The translations under genes and the position numbers were made by a program. This document shows, piece after piece, positions 1 to 11,126 of a stretch of 64,000 nucleotides of DNA. The stretch's first letter is position 1, and each line of letters opens with the position of its first letter. The stretch is taken from the NCBI RefSeq assembly GCF_025612915.1, contig NC_069120.1, forward strand, positions 8,046,501 through 8,110,500, read 5' to 3'. Below the pieces are notes generated by a model. That model searched no databases, was not told where the DNA came from, and was given only the letters and a program-made list of their open reading frames with translations. This stretch comes from Magallana angulata (lineage: Eukaryota > Mollusca > Bivalvia > Ostreida > Ostreidae).

Positions 1-3000
1 GAAAGCTAAATCTAGGTAACTAAACGTTTTAAAACTTACCCAGTAATGGCCACATGTACTATTCAGATATTCAAAACAAATTCTAATTGGAAGATGTGTT
101 GGATTTCTAGAGTATATTATCTTTAGATAGATTACTGATGGCAATTTTACTGACCATGTATAATCAGCTCTACCGATCCCCCGTGCCTCATTTGATTACT
201 GACTCAAATTTGTTTTATCAGTATTATCTGGATAAATTGGTGTTTTCTATTTTGCATAAAATGTACTTAAACCGGGACTTTACAGATTTGAAAAAGAGAA
301 AAAGGATCTGCACAGAGAATGTGAAGATCTGCAAGCTCAAATACAACATGTTACTAAACAAAAGGTACTCCGGCGAGGTGTCCGATGGCGCATGCTCCTA
401 GTAGCAACCATAGTAGTACCTTGCAGTCTAGTGGTTTTTCCTGTCTCCCCGTATGCCATACTGACCATATCCATACTCTAGCCCCATCTTTCTACTTTTG
501 TTTTCCTTTAGTTTGTTATTTAATTTGATATATACTAATAGAGCAGAGAAAGAAAAGGGTCAACTGAAGAGCGAAGTAGAAGATCTCCAGGCTCAGATTC
601 AAAATATTGTCAAAAATAAGGTACTGGAGAGATTTGGCTAGCTCTGCTGTCTGGATGATGTTTGGCTTTGGTTCAAAAGTCGGAGAATTTCTGTTTGAAT
701 GACAAAAAAGTGCTATTAGCTCCATTATTCAATGCAGACAACGCTTTTGGATCTGGCCAACGATAATTTTGTTTTCGGCTTGTTTTTCATATCAAATAAA
801 GCATTAATTTATCTTTTGAAAATTCAAAATATAGCTTTACAATGTTACTTTGCTTGCCAAAGCGTGGGACGTAATTTTGTTTGAATCTAAGTTTACGTCA
901 GAACAAAGTCACGTTATTGGGGTAAAACTTGATATTAACTTGTTTTCTTTTAAACTCCATTGTGTGCTGACTAAGCAATTTACTAACGCTTTCCTCGGTA
1001 ATGCATGTTCAGAGTGGAGCGAGAAAGACTGGAACTGATTGACGAGTGTGAGGAACTTCTCCTCTCCCTGGAACAACTAGAGAAAGAACGGGTACTTTTA
1101 TGATATGTACACCTATCACCGGGCACATCTGCACGCTACGCATGATTTATTTGTTGTGGATCTATACCTTCTTTATGAAAAATGTAATTGAAGAGGGTTT
1201 AGTAATGGATCATGTGAATTACGGGACACTTGATCCCCTTCTTCTTATTTCAATACTCTCATAAAAAATGAATATTAGATCAACCTTATTATAGTACTAT
1301 TGTACCGTGTTTTTCTTATTTCTTAAAATTTTTACTTGTCTGTTACAATAATATCCAATTACTGAATTAATAAAGTAACTTTTTTGAAAATCAAACTATT
1401 TCCTCAAATATATCCATTATTACGCATTGTGATCGAAGTATACTCTGCTCATTCATAGGGAGCTGTTGATAAGGTTACCAAGCATCTCGAAAGCCAACTT
1501 TCAGAGGCGAATGCTAAAATTGAGGAAGCCAACAGACAGATCCAAGACCTCAATAACCAGAGGTCCAAGTACAGTCAGGAGTCCACAGACCTTGCCGCTC
1601 AACTTGAGGATGCCGAACACCGAATCGGCGCTCTTACCAAGGAGAAGGTTGCTCTTGCTAGCCAGTTGGAGGAAGCCAGACGTTCTCTTGATGAGGAAAC
1701 AAGAGCCAGACAGAAGTTGCAGAGCGACGTTAGGAACCTGAATGCTGACATCGACACCCTCCGTGAACAGCTGGAGGAAGAGCAGGAGTCCAAATCAGAC
1801 ATGCAGCGACAACTGTCCAAGGCCAACACCGAGGTACAGATGTGGCGAGCCAAGTTCGAGGGAGAGGGTACAGCCCGTGCTGAGGAACTTGAAGAGGCAA
1901 AGTAAGTTCTTGGATGTATTACGTGTTTCATTAAAATTGTGTTTATTATTAGATAACTCTTAGTTTCGAAAGAGTTATAGATAAAAGCAAGTGTATATGC
2001 TCTAATAGTATTGCCGGTTGATTTTTTTCCTTAGGAGGAAGCTCATGGCCAAGCTTCAAGAGGCCGAGCAAAATGCAGAGGCATCTGAGGCCAAGGTTAG
2101 CGCTTTGGAGAAGGCCAAAGCCAGACTGCAGGGCGAGATGGAAGATCTGATGATCGATGTCGAGAGAGCCAACGCCAACGCCAACTCCCTGGAGAAGAAA
2201 CAGCGTGCCTTCGACAAAACCATTCAAGAATGGCAGCAAAAGGTTAATGATCTTCAACAGGAACTTGAAAATGCCCAGAAAGAGGCCCGTGGTTACTCTG
2301 CCGAGCTCTTCCGTGTTAAGGCCCAATATGAAGAAAGCCAAGACTCTATTGAACAATTGCGAAGGGAGAACAAGAACCTTGCTGGTAAGTGTACTGTTCA
2401 TTTGCATCGTTTATATTCAATGCTAGTGGCAAGTGTTACCAATGTTGACGATATGTTTTGCAGATGAAATCCACGAACTGACTGATCAACTCTCTGAGGG
2501 AGGTCGCAGCGTTCACGAAGTTGAGAAAGCAAAACGCCGTCTGGAAATGGAAAAGGAAGAGCTCCAGGCAGCTCTGGAAGAAGCTGAAGCAGCTCTAGAA
2601 CAAGAGGAAGCTAAAGTGATGCGTTCTCAGCTGGAGATCTCTACTATCCGATCTGAGATTGACCGCAGGCTTCAGGAGAAGGAGGAAGAATTCGAAAACA
2701 CTCGGTAACTTATAGTCAACCATTTAGCTCGTTGTTATTAAATACTATCGTAGTGCTCATTTGCTTAGTGCTTATTTACATTACAAGCTTCAATTTTATT
2801 TCTTTTTAGTCGTAACCACCAACGTGCAATGGATTCCATGCAGGCAAGTCTTGAAGCTGAGGCCAAGGGCAAAGCTGAAAACATGAGAATCAAGAAGAAA
2901 TTAGAACAGGACATTAACGAACTTGAAATTGCTCTTGATGCTGCCAACAGAGGAAAGGCTGATTTGGAGAAGAACGTTAAAAAGTACCAACAACAAATCA

Positions 3001-4482
3001 AGGTGGGTCATCTTGAGTCTAGAAAATCTGCATTCTGGTTGTATACAAATACATAGAAAAATAATATGTAAGATTTTTTGAACAGGAAATGCAAACTCAA
3101 ATCGAAGAGGAGCAACGCCAGAGAGAGGAGGCCCGTGAATCTTACAATATGGCTGAGCGCCGCTGCATGATGCTTCAAGGTGAAGTTGAGGAACTCAGAA
3201 CAGCCCTTGAACAAGCTGAGAGGGCAAGAAAAGCAGCAGAGAGCGAACTCTCTGAAGCCAACGAACGTGTGAATGAACTTTCTGCCCAAGTGTCCTCTTT
3301 CCAAGGACAGAAGAGGAAACTTGAAAGCGATATCCAGGCTATGCAGGTATGCTGTCAACACCCTTATTTTTTTCTATTGAATAACATCCAATGCATAAAT
3401 ACACATAGTTTTACTCTTTTGATACAACAATTTTTTTATTTAGACCGATCTTGATGAAATGAACAACGAAGTGAAGGCCGCTGATGAACGCGCTAAGAAA
3501 GCTGTGGCTGACGCCGCTCGTCTCACCGACGAACTCCGCGCCGAACAGGAGCACAGCCAGCAGATTGAGAAGTTCCGTAAGGGATTAGAAGGACAAATTA
3601 AGGAGCTTCAAGTCAGACTTGAGGAGGCCGAGGCTCAGGCACTCAAAGGAGGAAAGAAGATGATCGCCAAACTAGAACAAAGAGTGGGTGCAATGTTTTG
3701 ATTATGCCTGATATTTACATGATTTGGTATTTTTGTGCAGAACTTTGTTAAACGGTACTGTGGTTCTGTTATTTAGGTAAGAGAACTTGAAGGAGAACTT
3801 GACAGCGAACAGAGAAGACACGCCGAGACCCAGAAGAACATGCGCAAGGCCGATCGCCGTATGAAAGAACTGGCCTTCCAAGCTGACGAGGACCGCAAGA
3901 ACCACGAGAGACTGCAGGAACTCATTGAAAAACTGCAGAATAAGATCAAGACATACAAGAGACAAGTCGAAGAGGCTGTACGTATCTCAAAATGTTTCTC
4001 ATTACCTACTTCTGCATGAACCAATTGATAGTTCTTCAGGATTGAATAAAACTATTGTTATTTGGTTTTGCAGGAGGAGATCGCCGCTATCAACCTTGCC
4101 AAGTACCGCAAGGTACAGCATGAGCTCGAGGACGCCGAGGAGAGGGCCGATACCGCCGAGGGCTCGCTTTCCAAGCTCCGTGCCAAGAACAGGAGCTCTG
4201 TGTCTGTTACCCGCACCTCTGTGTCATCTTCCTCAATGGTAAGTACAACAACGCATAAAGATATCGATAATGATTAATTCCGACTTAACTTTTTGTAGGA
4301 TAGTGTAGCATAGACAGGAACAACTAATTTCTCTTGAGTACGAAATTACGCATAGCCTCTTTCTATACAACGTTTTCCAGGGCCCAATTGTTGGGCGAGG
4401 GGGTAGCGTTGCCCCAGTCGTTGGCCGCGGGGGTAGTATTGCCAGGGCCGATAGGGCAGCATCCTCTGTTGCTCCTAAATAA
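1..4482 (+). CDS. Mhc: Muscle myosin heavy chain, 3' part (S2 hinge to C-terminus), partial
   Basis: This gene encodes the rod of a class II muscle myosin, the coiled coil that packs into thick filaments. The window opens on the last 15 nt of an exon (1-15, ..AKSR). One of three hinge exons follows (see separate entries). Constitutive exons are then read at 1459-1901, 2035-2384, 2464-2704, 2810-3002, 3086-3346, 3444-3683, 3777-3977 and 4074-4238, all GT..AG with consistent phase. Recognisable rod landmarks include [69 protein letters not shown] and [19 protein letters not shown]. After the coil comes a serine-rich stretch ([12 protein letters not shown]) and a choice of tail exons. The listed end is the stop of the first tail exon. 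Motor, neck and early S2 lie upstream of the window, as would any internal promoter for the rod-only protein catchin/myorod that molluscs make from this gene. Family assignment is very secure; exon ends are inferred from splice signals. Confidence 0.95.
286..364 (+). CDS. Mhc: Myosin hinge exon, alternative 1
   Basis: This 79-nt exon reads 1 nt plus 26 codons, beginning [16 protein letters not shown] and ending VTKQK. It is preceded by tacag and followed by the donor gtactc. It aligns to the LEKEKSELK... segment of other myosin rods. The upstream exon ends two bases into a codon at position 15 and the downstream exon starts on a codon boundary at 1459, so any one of the three 79-nt exons restores the frame. 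Confidence 0.85.
542..620 (+). CDS. Mhc: Myosin hinge exon, alternative 2
   Basis: This is a second 79-nt exon in the same phase ([16 protein letters not shown]... to IVKNK), with acceptor atag and donor gtactg. It is clearly a duplicate of the exon at 286: both share EKEK near the start and EDLQAQIQ in the middle. It differs at charged surface positions of the heptads. Confidence 0.85.
1013..1091 (+). CDS. Mhc: Myosin hinge exon, alternative 3
   Basis: This is the third 79-nt exon in the same phase ([16 protein letters not shown]... to QLEKER), with acceptor ttcag and donor gtactt. It is more divergent and more leucine-rich than the other two, which suggests a different hinge stability. It shares the ECEEL/ECEDL core with the exon at 286. 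Confidence 0.85.
4299..4313 (+). CDS. Mhc: Candidate minimal myosin tail exon (DSVA, stop)
   Basis: A pyrimidine-rich tract ending in tttttgtag precedes gat agt gta gca tag, which is in phase with the constitutive exon ending at 4238. Splicing here would give a C-terminus ..SSSSM-DSVA. The splice site looks good, but no transcript evidence is available and the exon could be spurious. Confidence 0.35.
   Translation, partial: DSVA
4381..4482 (+). CDS. Mhc: Myosin tail exon, Gly/Arg/Ser-rich alternative
   Basis: The acceptor cgttttccag is followed by 33 codons and TAA. The peptide starts [18 protein letters not shown] and ends ASSVAPK, with two tandem copies of a (I/V)VGRGGS motif. It is in phase with the exon ending at 4238. 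Non-helical tailpieces like this are where molluscan muscle myosin isoforms differ and where catch-muscle myosin is phosphorylated. An AATAAA-like motif overlaps the stop codon. Confidence 0.75.
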   Translation, partial: GPIVGRGGSVAPVVGRGGSIARADRAASSVAPK

Positions 4483-5112
4483 ATGATCGGTCCCATTTGT
4501 AAAGGTAAAAGTATTAGAAACGTAGAGGACATTAGAGTCTGAGTATTCGTGTGTAGGACCAGTTCGTGTGATGTCATTGGAGTGGTGTGATTATAGAATA
4601 GTGTTAGACATGTAGTATTACGATCAACAACAAAACTTAGCTCATGATGTCATGTTTTATTTACATCCCCCATGATGGAGTATGACCAATCAGATAGAGT
4701 AAGTGATGTTCATTGACCCATCTAGACGTCCCATCCCCGAAGTTGTCCCAGACATTAATGTTCCATGTTGATTTACAAATGAAACTGATTATAGCATGCG
4801 AAAACAAAAAAAAAATTCCAGAAAACACCAAACTTTCCTATATAACAGTGAAATCTCATAAATGATCCAAACTCTAAAAAAAAAAAGGCATGTTGATTTG
4901 TCGATTTGAGTTTGTTAAATACGAAATTCTCCTCTTACCACTACTACAGTTTTATGTGAAATGTAAAATTTAAAAAGCAAATGAGACCAATTTCCCCCTT
5001 AAACCAAGGCATGTGAACTTGCGTTCAAGTCCTTGCAAGTCCTGTTAACTGACTACGTCATATCCTCCTCTACTGTTTACTGACTACGTCATTTCCTCCT
5101 CCTCTTCCACAG

Positions 5113-5132
5113 ACCAGACAGTCCGAGTAATC
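5113..5132 (+). CDS. Mhc: Myosin tail micro-exon with tandem acceptors (TRQSE, stop)
   Basis: The acceptor tcttccacag is followed in phase by T-R-Q-S-E and TAA, then tc and a strong donor gtaagt at 5133. RQS is a basic-X-Ser type site, so this could be a phosphorylatable tail. Two further AG dinucleotides lie at 5116-5117 and 5120-5121. Using the first of these gives a 15-nt in-frame exon without a stop (T-V-R-V-I). Confidence 0.55.
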
Positions 5133-5624
5133 GTAAGTCTCCTCTGCTGTTTGGTTGGTTGTTTTCATATTTTTTCTTCCATGAATTCATTTACAACCTG
5201 ACAACAAAGTCCGTTTAAAACTTCATCACATCCTCTGCATTTAACATATGTTCATGCTTCAAGCATGGTGTTGATTGTTGTTTTCACACACTGTTTGGTT
5301 AAGAAAAAAAATCATATTATTCTAAAATATACAATTCAAATTTTCCCCCCAAAAGATCACAGTTCCGTGTTTGATATCTGCGCATGTCGCCTCCACCCTA
5401 CGTTGTGTGACACTAGACGACAGTTTTATTTAACAGGAACATCATCTACAGAATTCACATACATTTGTGTGTGTTTGTGGTTTTGTTTTCTTTATTTATG
5501 AGTTTGTAAATTTAATTATATTAAAGATTTGCATTCCATGGATGAATTAAAAAAGAATTTGATATTTATTGTACATACCTTAATGACGAAATTTTTAAAA
5601 ACTTTTTTTGTTTTGTTTTTACAG

Positions 5625-5723
5625 GGGCCAAGCTCGAACCCAAATTTTCTGTCACCACGCATGCGCGCATCTTCTTCTTATCGCTCTGTCACCCCTTCTT
5701 TTGATATTAATGACAGCTATTGA
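5625..5723 (+). CDS. Mhc: Last myosin exon: alternative tail or 3' UTR
   Basis: A long pyrimidine tract and acceptor tttttacag open this exon, which runs on to the poly(A) signal near 6,023. Read directly from the exon ending at 4238 it encodes GAKLEPKFSV.. to HPFF and TGA at 5703. Read one base later it encodes GPSSNPNFLS.. to FDINDSY and TGA at 5723. That second frame looks more like a tailpiece (Ser/Arg/Pro-rich) but needs 3n+2 extra bases upstream. Which reading is used cannot be settled here. Confidence 0.5.
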   Translation, partial: GPSSNPNFLSPRMRASSSYRSVTPSFDINDSY

Positions 5724-6022
5724 AAAGTGCCGGAATTGTGCAATATGTAGCTTTAGCAAATGCGCCCCATCGTCAACAAATAGACACTGTGAGATTACCA
5801 ATGGGAAAAAGAACGATAAAATAAATTTTATTAATATTTAGCATGGACTCTCTGTGAATGTGCAGTTTTTTTTTTTATTTATACATTGTTCATTTTGTCT
5901 TGAAGTCTTATAATCGGGTACAGCGTCTATCACTTCTGTAGGTTGGAGTGTACTCGATGTATTAGCACAATGAAACAACGATTTATATTTTTTTGGTTTC
6001 TGTTGTGTTTTGTGACATAGAC

Positions 6023-6028
6023 AATAAA
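6023..6028 (+). terminator. Poly(A) signal of the myosin gene
   Basis: AATAAA lies about 300 bp after the last tail exon and is followed by T-rich DNA. It is the best-placed signal for the long 3' exon. Confidence 0.6.
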
Positions 6029-6258
6029 GCTATTGTATTTATTAATATCACTCTTTTTATTATTTATGGGTTACACAGAGAGATATATGTATATGTATGT
6101 TGTTGAATACGTAAATATGTTAAGCCTGCAAAACATTTATCTTGATCAGGGATATGCATATATTACAGTTAAACTGTTCATACAAAAATAAAAAGCAAAA
6201 AATTCGTGCAACTCCGACCAGCACGAAGAATTCCTGAACTTTTGTACTAAAATACCTG

Positions 6259-6764
6259 TTTAAAAGGGGCATTATCACGATTTGGGTCAAGTCCCATTTT
6301 TCTGTTTTTATTATTTACAATGCTTTAGGGATGCATGTCTGTTGATCAAATGAAATTTGAGAGTCTGTCATTTAAGCTTTAAGCATGATACAGAGCTCGC
6401 AATTCTTTATCATGTAAACAAGGCTCGTGTCCTGTTTTTGTTTACACAGGTTCAATTTATCAGTAAAATCCCTTTTCAAACTGATTTTTATATCTTCTTA
6501 ATTATTCTAAGCATAAATAAACATTTCCTAAATATGTAAAATACATTCATTTTAGGTCTAAATTTGGAATTTTCACTTTAACATTCAAAATGTAAACAAA
6601 TGCTTTGTTTACATACCAATGAATTGTAAACTCTGTAACTCACTAATAACTCAACGAATGACACTCAAATTTTGGTTGCCTATTTAAAATGCCGTACTGA
6701 AATATTGTAAACATTAAAATCGAAATAATAATTTTTGTCCAAAATCGTGACCATGCCCCTTTAA
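6259..6764. mobile_element. Fold-back MITE, copy 1
   Basis: The left end TTTAAAAGGGGCATTATCAC and the right end ACCATGCCCCTTTAA are inverted. Sequence inside the termini is also inverted around the centre: blocks with AGAGCTCGCAATTC..TTTGTTTACA on one side match TGTAAAC..AACTCTGTAACTCAC on the other. It belongs to the same family as the elements at 8791 and 21157. It has no coding capacity. Confidence 0.8.
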
Positions 6765-8790
6765 TTCAACTGATTCCTTGACAACAAATAAACACATGCA
6801 CCTTTTATCGGATACTAATGGCCATTCAGCTGCGAGAGGACATTTAGGAATGTTTATCCATATATAGATCTTTTGAAGTCACCATTCCATCGAAGTTGTT
6901 TGAGTTTAAGCTACAGGACATAATGGTATACTTCAGTGACATCAGATTAATTGTACATTGTTGAAAGAAGTAGTCAGTTTATTTCTTACTCCTACATACA
7001 TGTATATGGACATGCAAACGACCAAACATTTTCATACATTTTCCGTGATGATTTAAAACTTCCAATTATACATGTATATATAAAAGCATACGTCACAAAA
7101 TCACGGCTTTTGTTGAAAGAGGCAGAAGGTTGTGATATTCATATCTTCAATCCCAGATTTGCAGTATAATTAAACGTATTTCGCTATTCTTTTATTTTAT
7201 ACCCCTAAGTGTTAATTTGTACTAAGCAGACCAACAAATCTAAGGTTACATGCTTACTCAAATTGTCTTATGTTAACAATGTGACCGTAATATTTGGCAT
7301 CGCAATGGAGCGCTTACTCTTTCGCTACCAGGGTAAAACTACTTTCTGTTCAACTAAAAGGAATCTATAAATAGAACAAAGTCAGAGAAGTTTTAGGCGG
7401 AAGAATATATTAGTTACTCATTCAGGTAATGCATTATTTAGATCTACAGACTTTGAATGCATGAACGGGTAGCGGTTTTGTGTAAAGTCCTGCCAACTTA
7501 GATTTAAAAAAGACACAAAGAAAGATAAATACATTTTAGCATTGAGCACTCCAAATAGGGAGCGACACACCTGTGTCTGCCAGCGTTTGAATGACGTTTT
7601 GTGATGACACTCTTGGAGAAAGAAATGTCTGCTCTGAGGATATTCGTATTTACAAATCACATAATGGTAGATTTACGTTTTCGGTTTTGAAAAGATAATT
7701 ACAAAGTTAGCTCTTTTCATGAACTTCTAAAAAGTAAAACCTAGCATTTTTAAAATTTTGTTGAATTTTTTAATCCTCCATCTCCCCGAGTGTAACCTCG
7801 ATGTAGAAGAGTTATTCCGTTAGAGTGCTGAGCGGTTTTGTTGCTGCTTTGTTGATAATATCTGAGTAAAACGTCCACGCTTGTTCAAGTATTGTTTACA
7901 ACACTAGAAAACGGTTAATGATTAATTAAAAGTTCAGTTTACAATACACATTACATGGGATGAATTTGCTTTCAAAACAATTTCTTTGAAAATTAGAACC
8001 TTGTATCAACGCCTGCATGGTAATAAAAAAAAATACGCAAACATGCATACTTGAACCAGGCTAGTTGTCTGTGAATCCATGATAACCAATAGAAGTGTTA
8101 TACGTTTGATCATTCAAATTATTGTATACTTTATTTCATTTAAGCTAATTAATTGAAGAGCACCCGAAAAAACTGATACAAGCAATACAATCAAAATTGC
8201 AAATAATATTAATAAGCGAAAGCACATACACACTTATGCAAACTACAGAAACTTGCAGCTATCTAAATACATAATAAGTATTCCCGCTCTGGCTGTTTTC
8301 GTTGTTATGTTGTTATTTTTGAGGATTGTTTGTTTTCTTGATCTGTTTTCAAACCAAAAGTATGCTTGCGTCTAAAAACTGGGTTTTTTAAACTTTAAAA
8401 CCGGTTTCAATGGCGAGAAATAAAATCGATTCATAAAAATGGCAATTTTGATAAAAAAAATATTCATACACCCATCAGACGGATTGAGGAAGTTCAATGT
8501 ACGCTCAGTTTACAAGTTGTTCTAAAATCAGAAAGTCTGAAAACTACAAAGTCTTTCACTTGTTTGTGGATGAATTTCCGAAAATCACTGCATTCGTCGA
8601 CATATTCAGTTAGAAAGTTTGATGATTTTTTCTCTAATTACTGATATTTAACTCTAACAATATGTCTGTTTGTCTGCTATAAGATAAGGCTTTGGGGTAC
8701 ACCAGTGTTTATGGACAATGTGATTAAATCTAGCTACGAGTGTTCTTTATGAAGCATTTTACCACTATTGACTCTTGTCTGTTTAACAAG

Positions 8791-9290
8791 TTTAAAGGGG
8801 CATGGTCACGATTTTGGTCAAAAATTATTTTTACGATTTTAATGTTTACAATACTTAAGTAAGACATTTCTAATAAGCAACCAATATTTGACTGTCATTC
8901 GTTGAGTTATAAGCAAGTTACAGAGGTTACAATTATTTGCTCTGTAAACAAAGCTTTTGTTTACATTTTGATTGTTAAGGTGAAAATTCCCGTTTTAGAC
9001 CTAAACTGAATGTGTTAAACATTAGGAGCTGTTTATTTATGCTTAAAATGAGTAAGAAGATACAAAATCAGCTTTAAAAGATTTTTTACAGATGTATTGA
9101 ACCTATGTAAACTAAAACAGAGCACGAGCCTTGTTTACATTTCAAAGAATTGTGAGCTCTGTATCTTGCTTATAACACTACGTCTGACTCTCAAATTTCA
9201 TTTTATTATTAAAAATGCACTCCTAAAGCACTGTAAATAATAAAAACAGAAAATAAAATTTGACCAAAATCGTGACCATGCCCCTTTAAA
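8791..9290. mobile_element. Fold-back MITE, copy 2 (best preserved)
   Basis: This 500-bp element has a perfect terminal inverted repeat of 32 bp beginning TTTAAAGGGGCATGGTCACG. The arms continue as an imperfect palindrome nearly to the middle, with paired motifs such as AAGCAAGTTACAGAG against CTCTGTATCTTGCTT and TTGTTTACAT on both sides. It is non-autonomous, encodes no protein, and has flanks rich in TA/TTTA. Confidence 0.88.
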
Positions 9291-9898
9291 TAATTTCAAA
9301 GTTTAAGATCCCGCAATCAACATGAAGTTCATTTGTTAAATCTAAAAGCTGGAAATAAAGTGGCTATATAATGAAACTCTAAAAAATACAAGACAACTAA
9401 CGTCCCTTTGACAACTGTTCAATGAATATTTGTTACACATGGAATATATAGGACCCAAAACTAGGACTGTGAGATTTAATCCAAGCCTTGGTCTTTGTTA
9501 AACATCGAACGATTCTGCGAGTGGCTAATCGATCAAAAATGGCATATGTAAATCAAAAGTTCTACTTCATTCCACACACTTTAAGATGTCATCTTTAAGT
9601 TAAAATTAAAAATGCTGCCTACGGTGGATTGTGTTTGACTTCTGAAGAAGTTTTGAATTTGAAATTAAATTTAATTAATGCATTTGCATGTTCAAACAAC
9701 AAGTATGGCATATATCGCTGAAATTCGAACCCAGTCATCACGGAAAGGTCCAAAAGAAAGTGGACATTCGTTCTTAAGATTTTGACAACCATTGATGACA
9801 ATCTCAGCATGGTTTAATATTTAAAAGAAAGTTTCCGGTAAAGCTACACATAGCTAGTTCCTGAACTCTCCAGCAAGTTTGGTGTTTCCGAACTGATC

Positions 9899-11126
9899 AT
9901 GGGTTCTAAGCTGCTGTATGCTTGCTTGCTGGCGGTCGTCCTGATCGTTGTAAATGTTTCTCAATCAGAAGGGTAAGATTTTTTTTTGCACATCCTGTTT
10001 AGAATTTACGGCTCTGACAACTGATTTTGACCCGAGTTTTCACATAAATAATGATTTTATTTACATTAAGAATCTTAGGGATAATAGTAACATTTTGTTT
10101 GTTTTGAACGTGAAATTAACAGGTAAGAGTTTACCGGTCTATGTTCGAGATGTTTATCCTGCGAAAGATTTTTTTCTTCAAAAATACAAATTTTCTGTCT
10201 ATATCTCCATACAAAAACAAACAAGCACAAACGAGAGAATTAAGACTGAAACATTTCCTTCCTTTTCTTCAGAACATGGTGCCCCAAGCAAGCAGTTCGA
10301 TACTCCTCACAGAAATACTGTACAAAACATTCCTGGTGGAATTGGTTCTGGTATGAACAATTATAATACGTTCTTTATTCGAAAGTTTTGGATACATTTT
10401 TGTACGCATTCAAATACAAAAGAAAGCATTTTTAAAAAAATATTGTAAAGAGGTTTGTGCCAAAACATTAATAATTGTTTTAAACAATCTTCTGATCAGT
10501 TTATCATATGGATACCGAAGAATTAGCCAGAGTTACATGAAGAGAGAGTGTTGTCCAGGATACAAAGGAACAGACTGTGCTACACGTGAGACACTTGTTA
10601 TCATACAGTATTTCTGTTAATATATTTAATTTTTTTCTATATGATTGTTATTGTTGTGATTTCATCGCATAACTCAATTCAAGTGTATAACTTTTTAACA
10701 GCAATATGCCATACAAGATGTGGAACAGGGTTTATTTGTTCATCTCCCGACAAGTGTTCACCAGATCCTAATTATAAACCACCCACCACCACAACAAAAA
10801 AACCTACCCCAAGACCGACAACGAAGGCCCCTACCCCAAGACCGACAACGAAGGCCCCCACTGAGAGACCAACAACGAAGGCCCCCACTGAGAGACCAAC
10901 AACGAAGGCCCCTAACGAAAGTCCAACAACGAAGGCCCCTACTGAAAAACCAGCAACAAAGGCCCCCACTGAAGGACCAACAACCATGGCCCCTACAGAA
11001 AAACCAAAACCTAACAACCCTACTGCTAAACCTACGCCAGACCATACTGCTAAACCTACGCCAAACAGTAAAACACAAAAACCGAATGAATCAAACTCAA
11101 ACAAAGGAGGGAAGGGCAACAATTAG
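9899..11126 (+). CDS. Secreted EMI-like protein with Pro/Thr repeat tail (gene A)
   Basis: The four exons are 9899-9972, 10273-10350, 10500-10585 and 10702-11126, encoding 220 residues. Exon 1 is a signal peptide (MGSKLLYACLLAVV..). Exons 2-3 carry a short EMI-like domain: WCPKQAVRYSSQKYC, then SWWNWFC, then the diagnostic ECCPGYKGTDC. Exon 4 starts with a four-cysteine module (PICHTRCGTGFICSSP..C) and continues into eight 9-residue repeats of the PT(P/E)RPTTKA type, ending GGKGNN. The repeat is mucin-like and probably O-glycosylated. The same exon phases (2, 2, 1) recur in every gene of the cluster. A poly(A) signal lies at 11,411. The function is unknown; EMI domains usually mediate assembly of extracellular multimers. 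The start was chosen for the signal peptide and its match to the copy at 29868. Confidence 0.85.
10803..11018 (+). repeat. 27-bp coding minisatellite in gene A
   Basis: Eight in-frame 27-bp units encode PTPRPTTKA, PTERPTTKA, PNESPTTKA, PTEKPATKA, PTEGPTTMA and PTEKPKPNN variants. The copy at 31978 has nine units, so unit number changed after duplication. Confidence 0.9.

Larger units (their letters stand above)
6029..9848. other. Intergenic region, no gene seen
   Basis: This AT-rich DNA separates the myosin gene from the EMI-like cluster. It contains two fold-back MITEs (listed separately). No open frame here shows protein-like composition, splice context or recognisable motifs. Confidence 0.7.

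Noticed and set aside
1599-1931. Antisense open frames over the myosin rod exons
   Set aside because: Codon-bias shadows of coiled-coil exons; Ser/Leu-rich with no independent evidence.
10273-10350. Reading exon 2 of gene A in the longest open frame (..APSKQFDTPHRN..)
   Set aside because: That frame is out of phase with exon 1. The spliced phase gives WCPKQAVRYSSQKYC, matching all paralogues.
10758-11122. Long antisense open frames across the Pro/Thr repeats of gene A (and the same in A')
   Set aside because: They are reverse-strand shadows of the 27-bp coding minisatellite, Gly/Trp/Cys-rich nonsense without start context or exons.
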